Under the pieces are notes generated by a model. That model made no database searches, had not been told where the DNA came from, and worked only from the letters and a program-made list of their open reading frames with translations. A DNA stretch of 39,865 nucleotides from Spirosoma fluviale (lineage in GTDB: Bacteria > Bacteroidota > Bacteroidia > Cytophagales > Spirosomataceae), in the NCBI GenBank assembly GCA_945885545.1, contig CAMCYZ010000009.1:1-39865 (forward strand). Direction: 5' to 3'. How positions within the stretch are numbered: position 1 is the stretch's first letter; each line of letters starts with the position of its first letter. The position numbers were made by a program, and so were the translations under genes. Below, piece after piece: positions 33,095 through 39,865 of the stretch.

Positions 33095-33859
33095 TCACTC
33101 AATCCCCTTTCCAGTGGCTGCCCAGTAAATGCCCCCATAGATGTGGTCTAGGAAGGTTAGGTCTGAAAATGTTGCTGGAATATGTCCCAAGGCCGTATAA
33201 AACGCTCTTCCGCCGTCATAAGGGTGATACCAGCTGATGGGATGAACGGCTCCCATGCCTTTGCCTTCGTTTGGTCCCCATTTCGCAGCAGGGTTATAGG
33301 TTTTTTCGTCAACGGTTACCAGAATTTTCAAATCATTCGCTTTTGCGGGTGTTTGAAACTCATACCATTCGTCGGTCCAAAGCAGTTTTTTCGGGAAACG
33401 CTCCATGCCTGGGAAGTTGCTGTCCTGAACTCTCAAATAGGCCGTTTGGTTGGCTGGATGAATTTTGAACATCATGCCCACCATTTTGGTGTACCAAGGC
33501 CATTCGTATTCGGTGTCTGAAGCAGAGTGAATGCCCACCCAGCCTTTGCCCGACTGAATAAACTTCTCCACGGCTTTTTGTTGTTCATCGTTCAAAACAT
33601 CGGCGGTGGTGTTTAAGAAAATAATCACCTGATATTTCTCCAAGTTTTTTTCGTTGATAAACATGGTATTTTCCTGCCAATCTACATCGAAGAAATGTCT
33701 CTCGCCCATTTTTCTTATGGCCTCCACCCCTTCGTGAATAGACTCATGGTGCCAGCCGGCGGTTTTTGTGAAAAGTAAAACTTTGAATTGCTTTTGAGAA
33801 AATACCGAAATGCTACATAAAAACAGCACGGCAAAGGATAAAAAATACTTGTTTTTCAT
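33095..33859 (-). CDS. ThuA-like exported protein
   Basis: A 254-residue ThuA/trehalose-utilization-like protein with a class I glutamine-amidotransferase-like fold. The signal peptide (MKNKYFLSFAVLFLCSISVFSQ) fixes the start at 33859; an upstream in-frame ATG at 33892 is rejected. Motifs include VLLFTKTAGWHHESIHEGVE, IIFLNTTADVLNDEQQ, GKGWVGIHSASDTEYEWPWY, HPISWYHPYDGGRAFYTALGH and a final IYGGIYWAATG. ThuA proteins help process keto-disaccharides in sugar catabolism. The Gfo/Idh gene 1.5 kb away may be a functional partner. Confidence 0.9.
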   Translation of the reverse strand: MKNKYFLSFAVLFLCSISVFSQKQFKVLLFTKTAGWHHESIHEGVEAIRKMGERHFFDVDWQENTMFINEKNLEKYQVIIFLNTTADVLNDEQQKAVEKFIQSGKGWVGIHSASDTEYEWPWYTKMVGMMFKIHPANQTAYLRVQDSNFPGMERFPKKLLWTDEWYEFQTPAKANDLKILVTVDEKTYNPAAKWGPNEGKGMGAVHPISWYHPYDGGRAFYTALGHIPATFSDLTFLDHIYGGIYWAATGKGIE

Positions 33860-33987
33860 AAGATATTGATCGGTTGAATATTTGCTAATCAAAAATACGA
33901 AAAGATTTGGTAATTGGTGATTCTGAAAATCAAAAGACCTTTGAGGCTATGCCCAAAGGTCTTTTTCTATAGATTAATTGCAAGAAA

Positions 33988-35265
33988 CTAAAATATCATT
34001 TTTTGCAACAAAAACACGCCTATCCCGGCAAAATATCCTATCAAAGCCAGCCAACTCATTTTTTTGAGATACCAGAAGAACTCTATTTTGGCTATTCCCA
34101 TGGCGGCTACGCCGGCGGCCGAGCCGATGATTAATATACTACCGCCTGTGCCAGCACAAAAAGCCAAAAGCTCCCAAAATGTGTCATCCATAGGAAATTG
34201 CTCCAGGCTGTACATTCCCATGGCGGCCGCTACCAAGGGCACGTTGTCAACAATAGCTGAAAGCAAACCTATAATGGTTACGACTACCGTTTGGTTTTTA
34301 AGATTATCGGTAAGCCACGTAGCTACCGAAGTTAGCATTCCCATGGTTTGTAATGCTCCCACGGCCAACAGTATTCCAAGAAAAAACAAAATGCTTGGCA
34401 TATCTATTTTTTCTATGACTTTGAATACAGAAAGCTTACTCTTGACGTCTTCTGATTTGCTTTTAATCATCGTTTCGGCTACTGCCCAAATAGTGCCTAA
34501 AGCCAATAACATCCCCATAAATGGAGGCAAATGTGTAATGGACTTGAATACAGGAACAGACAATAATCCTAAAAGACCTACCCAGAATATGATGTTTTTG
34601 CCAAAAGTAACCTCTTCAGATTCCACTTTTTTGTTGCTTTCTGATTTGACTGGTAATGTGCCTTTCATTTGATACGAAAGCACCAGTAAGGGTATCAACA
34701 AACTCACAAGTGATGGTAAAAACAATTGTGAAATAATATTACCCGTTGAAATTTGTCCTCCAATCCAGAGCATGGTGGTGGTAACATCACCAATAGGCGA
34801 CCAAGCACCACCAGCGTTGGCTGCGATAACTATCATTCCTACATACATCAACCTCAATTTACTATCATGTACAATTTTACTTACCAACGTGGCCATTACA
34901 ATTGTTGTGGTCAGGTTATCCAAAAGTGCCGACATAAAGAATGTAATAATGGCGATAATCCACAACAAACTTGATTGGCTCTTGGTGGTTATTCGGTCTG
35001 TTATTATTTCAAAACCTCCATAGGTGGCTATGAGCTCAACGATGGTCATGGCTCCCATTAAAAAGAACAAAATGCCCGCAATTTCGCTCAGATGCTCATT
35101 CAAATGGTGCAAGGTTTCTTCTATGTTGGTCGATACCAAAGCCACTATGGTCCAACAAAGTACACCTGTTAATAAGGCCGACGCCGACTTGTTTATAGAC
35201 AACTTGTGCTCCAACACAATGGCTGCATAGCCTACGATAAAAATTAGAACTATTAGTCCTTCCAT
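33988..35265 (-). CDS. nhaD: Na+/H+ antiporter, NhaD family
   Basis: A 425-residue inner-membrane protein with about 11-12 hydrophobic segments. Conserved IT-superfamily motifs are DNLTTTIVMATLVSKIV and the AANAGGAWSPIGDVTTTMLW segment, with a second DNVPLVAAAMGMYSLEQFP half-repeat. It would exchange cytoplasmic Na+ (or Li+) for protons for pH and salt balance. A single-gene unit. Confidence 0.92.
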   Translation of the reverse strand: MEGLIVLIFIVGYAAIVLEHKLSINKSASALLTGVLCWTIVALVSTNIEETLHHLNEHLSEIAGILFFLMGAMTIVELIATYGGFEIITDRITTKSQSSLLWIIAIITFFMSALLDNLTTTIVMATLVSKIVHDSKLRLMYVGMIVIAANAGGAWSPIGDVTTTMLWIGGQISTGNIISQLFLPSLVSLLIPLLVLSYQMKGTLPVKSESNKKVESEEVTFGKNIIFWVGLLGLLSVPVFKSITHLPPFMGMLLALGTIWAVAETMIKSKSEDVKSKLSVFKVIEKIDMPSILFFLGILLAVGALQTMGMLTSVATWLTDNLKNQTVVVTIIGLLSAIVDNVPLVAAAMGMYSLEQFPMDDTFWELLAFCAGTGGSILIIGSAAGVAAMGIAKIEFFWYLKKMSWLALIGYFAGIGVFLLQKMIF

Positions 35266-35408
35266 ACGATTCCTTCAATTTTTGTATCTCAAAAATAAGG
35301 GGTTTATGTTTATACGTCTTTGTGCACTTTGGTGTTTTGATATAAACCCTCACCCGAAAATTGAAATAAGTATGTTTTTCCAAAGAAAAATTATATTATT
35401 TTAAGTAT

Positions 35409-36698
35409 TCAGGCATTTATGAGGTTCCATTCTTGGCGGTAAGGCCTCCAGAGCATTTTGTTTGCCTTTTTGTTTTTAATGAATTTCTCAGTTTCAGGAT
35501 TCCATTTTAGAGATTTGCCTAAACGATAAGAAATCAAGCCCAGATGCATCGGCATAGTCATATTTCGGGCATATTCTAAGTTACTCTCTGGCTGTTTTCT
35601 GCTTTTTACGGAATCTATGAAGTTTTGCTGATGTCCAAGCGAACGTATTATTGAAATCGGCACTTCAGGAACATCTAGCATGGTGATGCCGTTTATTGTT
35701 ATTTCCTTTGAGCCATAATCGCATATTAGCGTTCCTTTTTCTCCTTCAAAATATGCCCCAATACCTCTAGAAGCAGCTCCAGGGACGTTTGGAGGAGTAG
35801 ATGTCCATAAAATTTTCAAATCGTCAAATTCGTATTCTATTTCAATGGTCTTTGGTGCATCTCCTACTCCGTCGGGTTTTTCGCCATTGGCAGTCACTTT
35901 TCGGAGATTTTGTGGGTTTAATGACATCCAAACTACATCTGCAATGTGGCACCAAAAATCCTGAAAAACTCCTCCCGAATAATCTAAGAAATAACGGTAA
36001 TTAAAATGCACTCTTTCTGCCGAATATTCGTGATAGGGTGCCGGCCCGAGCCACATGTCGTAGTTGAGATTGGCAGGTGGTTTTTGATAATTAGACGGCC
36101 CAAGTACTGGCGGAAGGCCTGTTTTCCAGAGTCTAACGGTATTTATTTTACCCAAAACATTCGACTGTATGATTTCCTGCACACGGTGGTAATTGTCTCC
36201 GGCGTGAATCTGCGTGCCTAATTGAAATATCTTATTGTGCTTTTTTTGTGCCGCCAACATCATTTGGCCTTCTTTCACACTGTATGAAAGTGGTTTTTCG
36301 CCGTAAACGTCTTTGCCTGCTTCAAAAGCCATAATAGCCAATTGGGCATGCCAATGATCAGGCGTAGCTACCGTAATGGCATCAATGTCTTTTCTATCTA
36401 AAACCCTCCTGAAATCATCGAAAAGCTCGAGTTTACGGTCGGGATATTTTGCACCATATTTTTTGGCGGTGCCGTTGAGATGTTCTGAGTCCAAATCGCA
36501 AATGCCCACCACATCAACTTCTGGCAAGGCTGCGAACCAATTGAGGTGTGCATTGCCCATGCCGCCAAGGCCGATATGTGCTACACGAACTTTGTCGCTA
36601 GCCGCTACTCTTTTTGCAAAACTCGGAAAAGCAGCCATACCAAGGGTGGCCAAGGCTGTTTTTTGAAGGAATTCTCTACGAGAAGTAAGATTTTTCAT
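35409..36698 (-). CDS. Exported Gfo/Idh/MocA family oxidoreductase
   Basis: A 429-residue NAD(P)-dependent oxidoreductase with a Tat-like N-terminus (SRREFLQKTALATLGMAAFPSF). The nucleotide-binding loop is VAHIGLGGMGNAHLNW; EKPLSYSVKEG carries the catalytic lysine, and DYSGGVFQDFWCHIADVVWM is a conserved C-terminal-domain segment. Members of this exported subgroup act on sugars or glycosides in Bacteroidota and Planctomycetes. The substrate is unknown. Confidence 0.93.
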   Translation of the reverse strand: MKNLTSRREFLQKTALATLGMAAFPSFAKRVAASDKVRVAHIGLGGMGNAHLNWFAALPEVDVVGICDLDSEHLNGTAKKYGAKYPDRKLELFDDFRRVLDRKDIDAITVATPDHWHAQLAIMAFEAGKDVYGEKPLSYSVKEGQMMLAAQKKHNKIFQLGTQIHAGDNYHRVQEIIQSNVLGKINTVRLWKTGLPPVLGPSNYQKPPANLNYDMWLGPAPYHEYSAERVHFNYRYFLDYSGGVFQDFWCHIADVVWMSLNPQNLRKVTANGEKPDGVGDAPKTIEIEYEFDDLKILWTSTPPNVPGAASRGIGAYFEGEKGTLICDYGSKEITINGITMLDVPEVPISIIRSLGHQQNFIDSVKSRKQPESNLEYARNMTMPMHLGLISYRLGKSLKWNPETEKFIKNKKANKMLWRPYRQEWNLINA

Positions 36699-36889
36699 GT
36701 TTGAAAATAGGGTTGAGTTATTCTGGATATGAAAGTACGTGATTTTTGACTTGGGTAAAACAATTTTCCTAAATTGTTTACAAGACCAAATTGTTGAGGC
36801 CAGATAAGTGAGAACGGAAAAGTTGAATCCGAAGACGTATTTTAGCCCCGAAAATATACTTTTATAACACCGTTTGAAGGTTTCATAAC

Positions 36890-36926
36890 TTTGATTTTTT
36901 AAGAAAAACCAATATCACTACTTTTG
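36890..36926 (+). promoter_or_regulatory. Weak promoter candidate for the LytS/LytTR operon
   Basis: TTTG at 36890-36893 and TACTTTTG at 36919-36926 resemble -33 and -7 elements, but the 25-nt spacing is longer than usual. They sit 21 nt before the sensor kinase ATG. The rest of 36699-36946 shows nothing else. Confidence 0.28.
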
Positions 36927-36946
36927 AAAACATAAATCACTAAAAA

Positions 36947-38044
36947 ATGAAAGAGCTGTATTTGAAAATAAAAAACTCGGTGTTTTGGGAAAAATGGGGG
37001 GTGTGGGTTTTGGTATTCTCGTCCTGTATTTTTTACTTTTTTATGGAATCCCAAGAACTAATATCTGGCTGGAATGCTGGTTGCAATAACGAATTAGATA
37101 ATAACAAAGTCAGTTTAGAATTCTCAAATAGATTAATTGTCGGACTTTTTGCATCTCTATTTATACTTCCAATTTTATGGATTATTTATTTGTTAGGCAA
37201 TATTCATTATTATCTTCTATTCAAGCCTATTTTATCAAAATCCAAAACTGAAAATTATATACTTTACATTATTCTTTCTTTGGTCCTTTATCAAGGAATT
37301 CTTAAAACATTTTTTTTCGTAGACGTCTTAAATATTTTTGATTGGAAAGCAGAGGCTTATAGTGGGTTAATTTGGGCATTTTCTTTAGCTGGTGCATTAT
37401 TAATTTCCTTCAATGAAAATAAAGAGAAACAAACTGCCCAAGAAATACAAAAACAAAAGCTAGAAATAAAAGCCCTGAAAGCTCAAATAAATCCACACTT
37501 CCTTTTCAATACGCTCAACAATCTGATGGGTACGGCTATATCGGAAAATGCTCCACAAACTTCATTGCAGATTCAACAGTTGGCCAGCATTATGCGGCAT
37601 GTGGTAGAGGAAACACAAGCTGAATACACCCCAATAGAAAAAGAACTCAAATTTTTGGGGGACTACATCGAACTTATGCAGTTGAGAGTACCGAAAGAAG
37701 AAAATATAAGAATAAACGTCCGGATAGATTTTGACGAAAATTCGTTCTTGATTTCGCCGTTGATATTGATCACTTTTATAGAAAATGCCTTCAAATACGG
37801 CATTAGTATTAATCAAGCGTGTTTTGTGGATATTTTACTGACCATAGAAAACAAAAAAATAGACTTGGTTTGTAAAAACGCTATCGGGAACGTCGAAAAC
37901 TCTACAGAAACTGGCCTAGAAAGTGTTAAAAAAAGACTTGAACTGACCTATCCTCAAAAACATTCATTAGAGATTTCTAAAGAAAATAATGTTTTCGAGG
38001 TGGTTTTTAAACTAGATTTGAGCCATGAAAATCCTACTGTATGA
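36947..38044 (+). CDS. LytS/YehU-type sensor histidine kinase
   Basis: A 365-residue membrane sensor. Four hydrophobic helices are seen (about 15-33, 62-90, 103-125 and 138-154), followed by a coiled linker rich in Lys and Gln. The His_kinase domain has QINPHFLFNTLNN with phospho-acceptor H184, and an HATPase_c region has N280 in IENAFKYG. It overlaps the response-regulator gene by 4 nt (ATGA), so the two are a coupled two-component pair. Confidence 0.94.
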   Translation: MKELYLKIKNSVFWEKWGVWVLVFSSCIFYFFMESQELISGWNAGCNNELDNNKVSLEFSNRLIVGLFASLFILPILWIIYLLGNIHYYLLFKPILSKSKTENYILYIILSLVLYQGILKTFFFVDVLNIFDWKAEAYSGLIWAFSLAGALLISFNENKEKQTAQEIQKQKLEIKALKAQINPHFLFNTLNNLMGTAISENAPQTSLQIQQLASIMRHVVEETQAEYTPIEKELKFLGDYIELMQLRVPKEENIRINVRIDFDENSFLISPLILITFIENAFKYGISINQACFVDILLTIENKKIDLVCKNAIGNVENSTETGLESVKKRLELTYPQKHSLEISKENNVFEVVFKLDLSHENPTV

Positions 38045-38712
38045 TAAAATGTATTGCGATTGACGACGAACCTTTGGCCCTTGAGGTTATCAAAGATTAT
38101 GCCTCTAAAACACCTTTTTTGGACCTGAAAGCCACTTTTGTAAATACCCAAAGTGCTTTAAAGTTTTTGTTAGAAAACGAGATTGAGCTGGTTTTTCTGG
38201 ATATAAAAATGCCTGACATTTCGGGATTGGACTTTGCCAAAATGATAGGCAACAGGAAGGTTATATTCACCACGGCCTTTGCCGAACACGCTGTGGAGGC
38301 ATTTACACTTGACGTGTCAGATTATCTTCTTAAGCCTATTTCATTCAATAGGTTCTTGATTTCTTGTCAGAAAGTTTACGAGAAAGTTTACAGCTCGCTC
38401 CCCGCCGTCAGTCATATTTTTGTGAAAGACGGCTATAATCTTATCAAAGTAAATCTCGACGGACTCGATTACATTGCCTCAGAGGGCAACTACCTGACCT
38501 TTTTTGAGTCAGGCAAAAAGACATTGTCTCGAATGACTTTTAATGATGCCTTTGAGATTTTGCCAATTGGCAAATTCTTGAGAATCCATAAAACCCATGT
38601 GGTAAACTTAGCCAAAATAACCGTTGTAGAGAAAAACAGCTTGAAATTACAGAATGGCATCGAACTGCCTATTGGCCCCAACTACAAAGACGAACTTTTA
38701 AAACAGCTGTAG
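38041..38712 (+). CDS. LytTR-family response regulator
   Basis: A 223-residue regulator. The receiver domain has D8/D9, phospho-acceptor D54 in VFLDIKMP and K98 in YLLKPI. The C-terminal LytTR DNA-binding domain (about 124-222) contains IFVKDGYNLIKVNLDGLDYI, GNYLTFF, FLRIHKTHVVNL and LPIGPNYKDELL. It pairs with the upstream sensor; the target genes are not evident. Confidence 0.94.
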   Translation: MIKCIAIDDEPLALEVIKDYASKTPFLDLKATFVNTQSALKFLLENEIELVFLDIKMPDISGLDFAKMIGNRKVIFTTAFAEHAVEAFTLDVSDYLLKPISFNRFLISCQKVYEKVYSSLPAVSHIFVKDGYNLIKVNLDGLDYIASEGNYLTFFESGKKTLSRMTFNDAFEILPIGKFLRIHKTHVVNLAKITVVEKNSLKLQNGIELPIGPNYKDELLKQL

Positions 38713-38794
38713 TCCTTGTTTTTGAGGGAAACATAAAATGATGAATAACATCTTAAGCTTTCCTATTTTACTGTGCTCAATTCATAAAGCTTTG

Positions 38795-38842
38795 TAGGTC
38801 TGACCGTTGCTTACTTTGCAGGTCCGACCTGCGGTCTAACCT
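38795..38842. repeat. AGGTC/GACCT dyad repeat, copy 2 of the 17862 family
   Basis: CAGGTCCGACCTGCGGTCTA plus ACCT (38819-38842) closely matches 17862-17886, and a shorter AGGTCTGACCGTT precedes it at about 38796. GCAGGTC-C-GACCTGC is a near-perfect palindrome. It sits between the response regulator and the convergent CCG protein gene. Confidence 0.55.
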
Positions 38843-38846
38843 TAGC

Positions 38847-39626
38847 TTACAAACTTTCCGCCAATAGCTCGGCTAAGTCATACACCTTCACCTCGTATTC
38901 TTTTTCCTTATTTTTCACACCATCAGACATCATCACCATGCAGAATGGGCACGCTACGGCTATGGCTTTTGAGCCGGTGGCTAGGGCATCTTCTATGCGT
39001 TCGATGTTGATGTCTTTTGTGCCTTTTTCGGGTTCTTTAAACATCTGTCCACCACCCGCTCCGCAACAAAGGCCGTTGGTTTTACATTTTTTCATTTCTA
39101 CCAACTCGGCATCTAAAGCTTTTATCAATTCTCGTGGAGCTTCGTAAATGTCGTTGGCTCTTCCCAAGAAACAAGAATCGTGATAAGTTATTTTTTGGCC
39201 TTTAAATGCTCCTCCTTCCACTTTCAGTTTTCCGGAGTTTATCAATTCCTGTAGGAAGGTTGAATGATGGATCACGTCATAATTTCCTCCTAATTCAGGA
39301 TATTCATTTTTGAGAGTATTAAAACAATGCGGGCAGGCAGTTACTATTTTCTTTACGCCATATCCGTTCAAGACTTGAATATTCTGCTGAGCCAGCATCT
39401 GAAACGTAAACTCGTTGCCTGCTCGCCTTGCGGGATCGCCCGTGCAAGCCTCCTCGGTTCCCAAAACAGCAAATTTTATGTCCAAATGATTCAAGATTTT
39501 TACAAAAGCTTTGGTCACTTTTTTATATCTATCATCAAAAGAACCCGCACAACCCACCCAAAACAGTATTTCGGGACTTTCTCCGTTGGCGGCCATTTCG
39601 GCCATGGTTCTTACTTTGTTTTCCAT
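38847..39626 (-). CDS. HdrB-like cysteine-rich (CCG-domain) Fe-S protein
   Basis: A 259-residue protein with two CCG-type cysteine blocks: FWVGCAGSFDD with TACPHCFNTLKNEYP in the first half, and HDSCFLGRAND, NGLCCGAGGG and ACPFCMVMM in the second. Such domains bind Fe-S clusters and occur in heterodisulfide-reductase subunit B, LutA/GlpC-type and lactate-oxidation complexes. In Bacteroidota it normally pairs with a membrane Fe-S protein, which would lie upstream (beyond 39865) but is not visible here. Cytoplasmic, electron-transfer role inferred. Confidence 0.9.
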   Translation of the reverse strand: MENKVRTMAEMAANGESPEILFWVGCAGSFDDRYKKVTKAFVKILNHLDIKFAVLGTEEACTGDPARRAGNEFTFQMLAQQNIQVLNGYGVKKIVTACPHCFNTLKNEYPELGGNYDVIHHSTFLQELINSGKLKVEGGAFKGQKITYHDSCFLGRANDIYEAPRELIKALDAELVEMKKCKTNGLCCGAGGGQMFKEPEKGTKDINIERIEDALATGSKAIAVACPFCMVMMSDGVKNKEKEYEVKVYDLAELLAESL

Positions 39627-39865
39627 ATTGTCTTTCTATTTCTAACAAAAATAGTATGCTTGCATAACATTTGCAAATTAGATTTATGATTTAATCTTTA
39701 AAAATTATGAGTTATCAAATGTCAATGCCTAAATAACGTTGACCGTTTTTAAACTATTTTTAATATCATTTTCAGAGATGATATCTTGATTCCGAGATTT
39801 GTTTTGCACTGATGATTGGGGGCTGTTGACCCCCAAAATCAGATCTTTTTCGTCGATTGACTCTG
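39627..39865. other. Terminal intergenic stretch with one G/C hairpin
   Basis: No gene is supported. TTGGGGG (39816-39822) pairs with CCCCCAA (39830-39836) over a 7-nt loop but is not followed by a T-tract on either strand, so it is not called a terminator. Confidence 0.4.

Noticed and set aside
39816-39836. Terminator at the window end
   Set aside because: The G/C hairpin is not followed by a T-run on either strand.

Overview
The window reads as a chromosomal segment of a Bacteroidota bacterium, most likely order Cytophagales (inference). Support: A/T-rich intergenic DNA, mostly weak Shine-Dalgarno signals, promoter-like TAnnTTTG boxes, LytS/LytTR signalling, CarboxypepD_reg-like secreted proteins, VEB/PER-like class A beta-lactamase features, and many planctomycete-type cytochrome (PSCyt/DUF1553/DUF1501) and Gfo/Idh/ThuA genes. 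No rRNA, tRNA, CRISPR array or intact insertion sequence was found.

Layout. (1) 0-9.6 kb: divergent acpP and kdsA, a secreted amidohydrolase, a large heme-binding PVC-type dehydrogenase, a glutathione peroxidase with an unusual leader ORF, a secreted TIM-barrel protein, and an AmgK-like sugar kinase fused to a RapZ C-terminal domain next to a MurU-like nucleotidyltransferase (probable peptidoglycan-sugar salvage). (2) 9.7-10.6 kb: a small HTH gene and a ParE/RelE-type toxin-antitoxin pair. (3) 10.6-26.3 kb: most of the molybdenum-cofactor pathway (moaA, moaC, a mobA fusion, moaD, moaE, xdhC, moeA). It is interrupted by a 1.5-kb graveyard of REP-associated transposase tails with a striking alternating 21-bp repeat array, and by a four-gene minus-strand operon (DUF1553, DUF1501, TIM barrel, DUF2231-cytochrome-LRR). 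An ATP-dependent RNA ligase gene lies between moaD and moaE. (4) 26.3-31 kb: 5-formyltetrahydrofolate cyclo-ligase, an AAA ATPase with a DUF234/PD-(D/E)XK-like C-terminus behind three 51-bp hairpin repeats, asd, and a class A beta-lactamase with a frameshifted end. (5) 31-39.9 kb: a frameshifted CarboxypepD_reg-like protein, a GNAT enzyme, a ThuA protein, NhaD antiporter, a secreted Gfo/Idh/MocA oxidoreductase, a LytS/LytTR two-component pair, and an HdrB-like CCG protein.

How they fit. The Moco genes would convert GTP to cPMP (MoaA/MoaC), to molybdopterin (MoaD/MoaE), insert Mo (MoeA) and add a nucleotide (MobA). XdhC suggests that a xanthine-dehydrogenase-family enzyme is encoded elsewhere. 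The secreted dehydrogenase, TIM-barrel, ThuA and Gfo/Idh proteins resemble sets used for periplasmic oxidation and processing of sugars or glycosides; substrates cannot be read from the sequence. The most unusual items are the 21-bp alternating inverted-repeat array bounded by inverted REPs, the RNA ligase inside the Moco operon, the repeat-preceded AAA ATPase, and the gpx leader ORF with a perfect Shine-Dalgarno.
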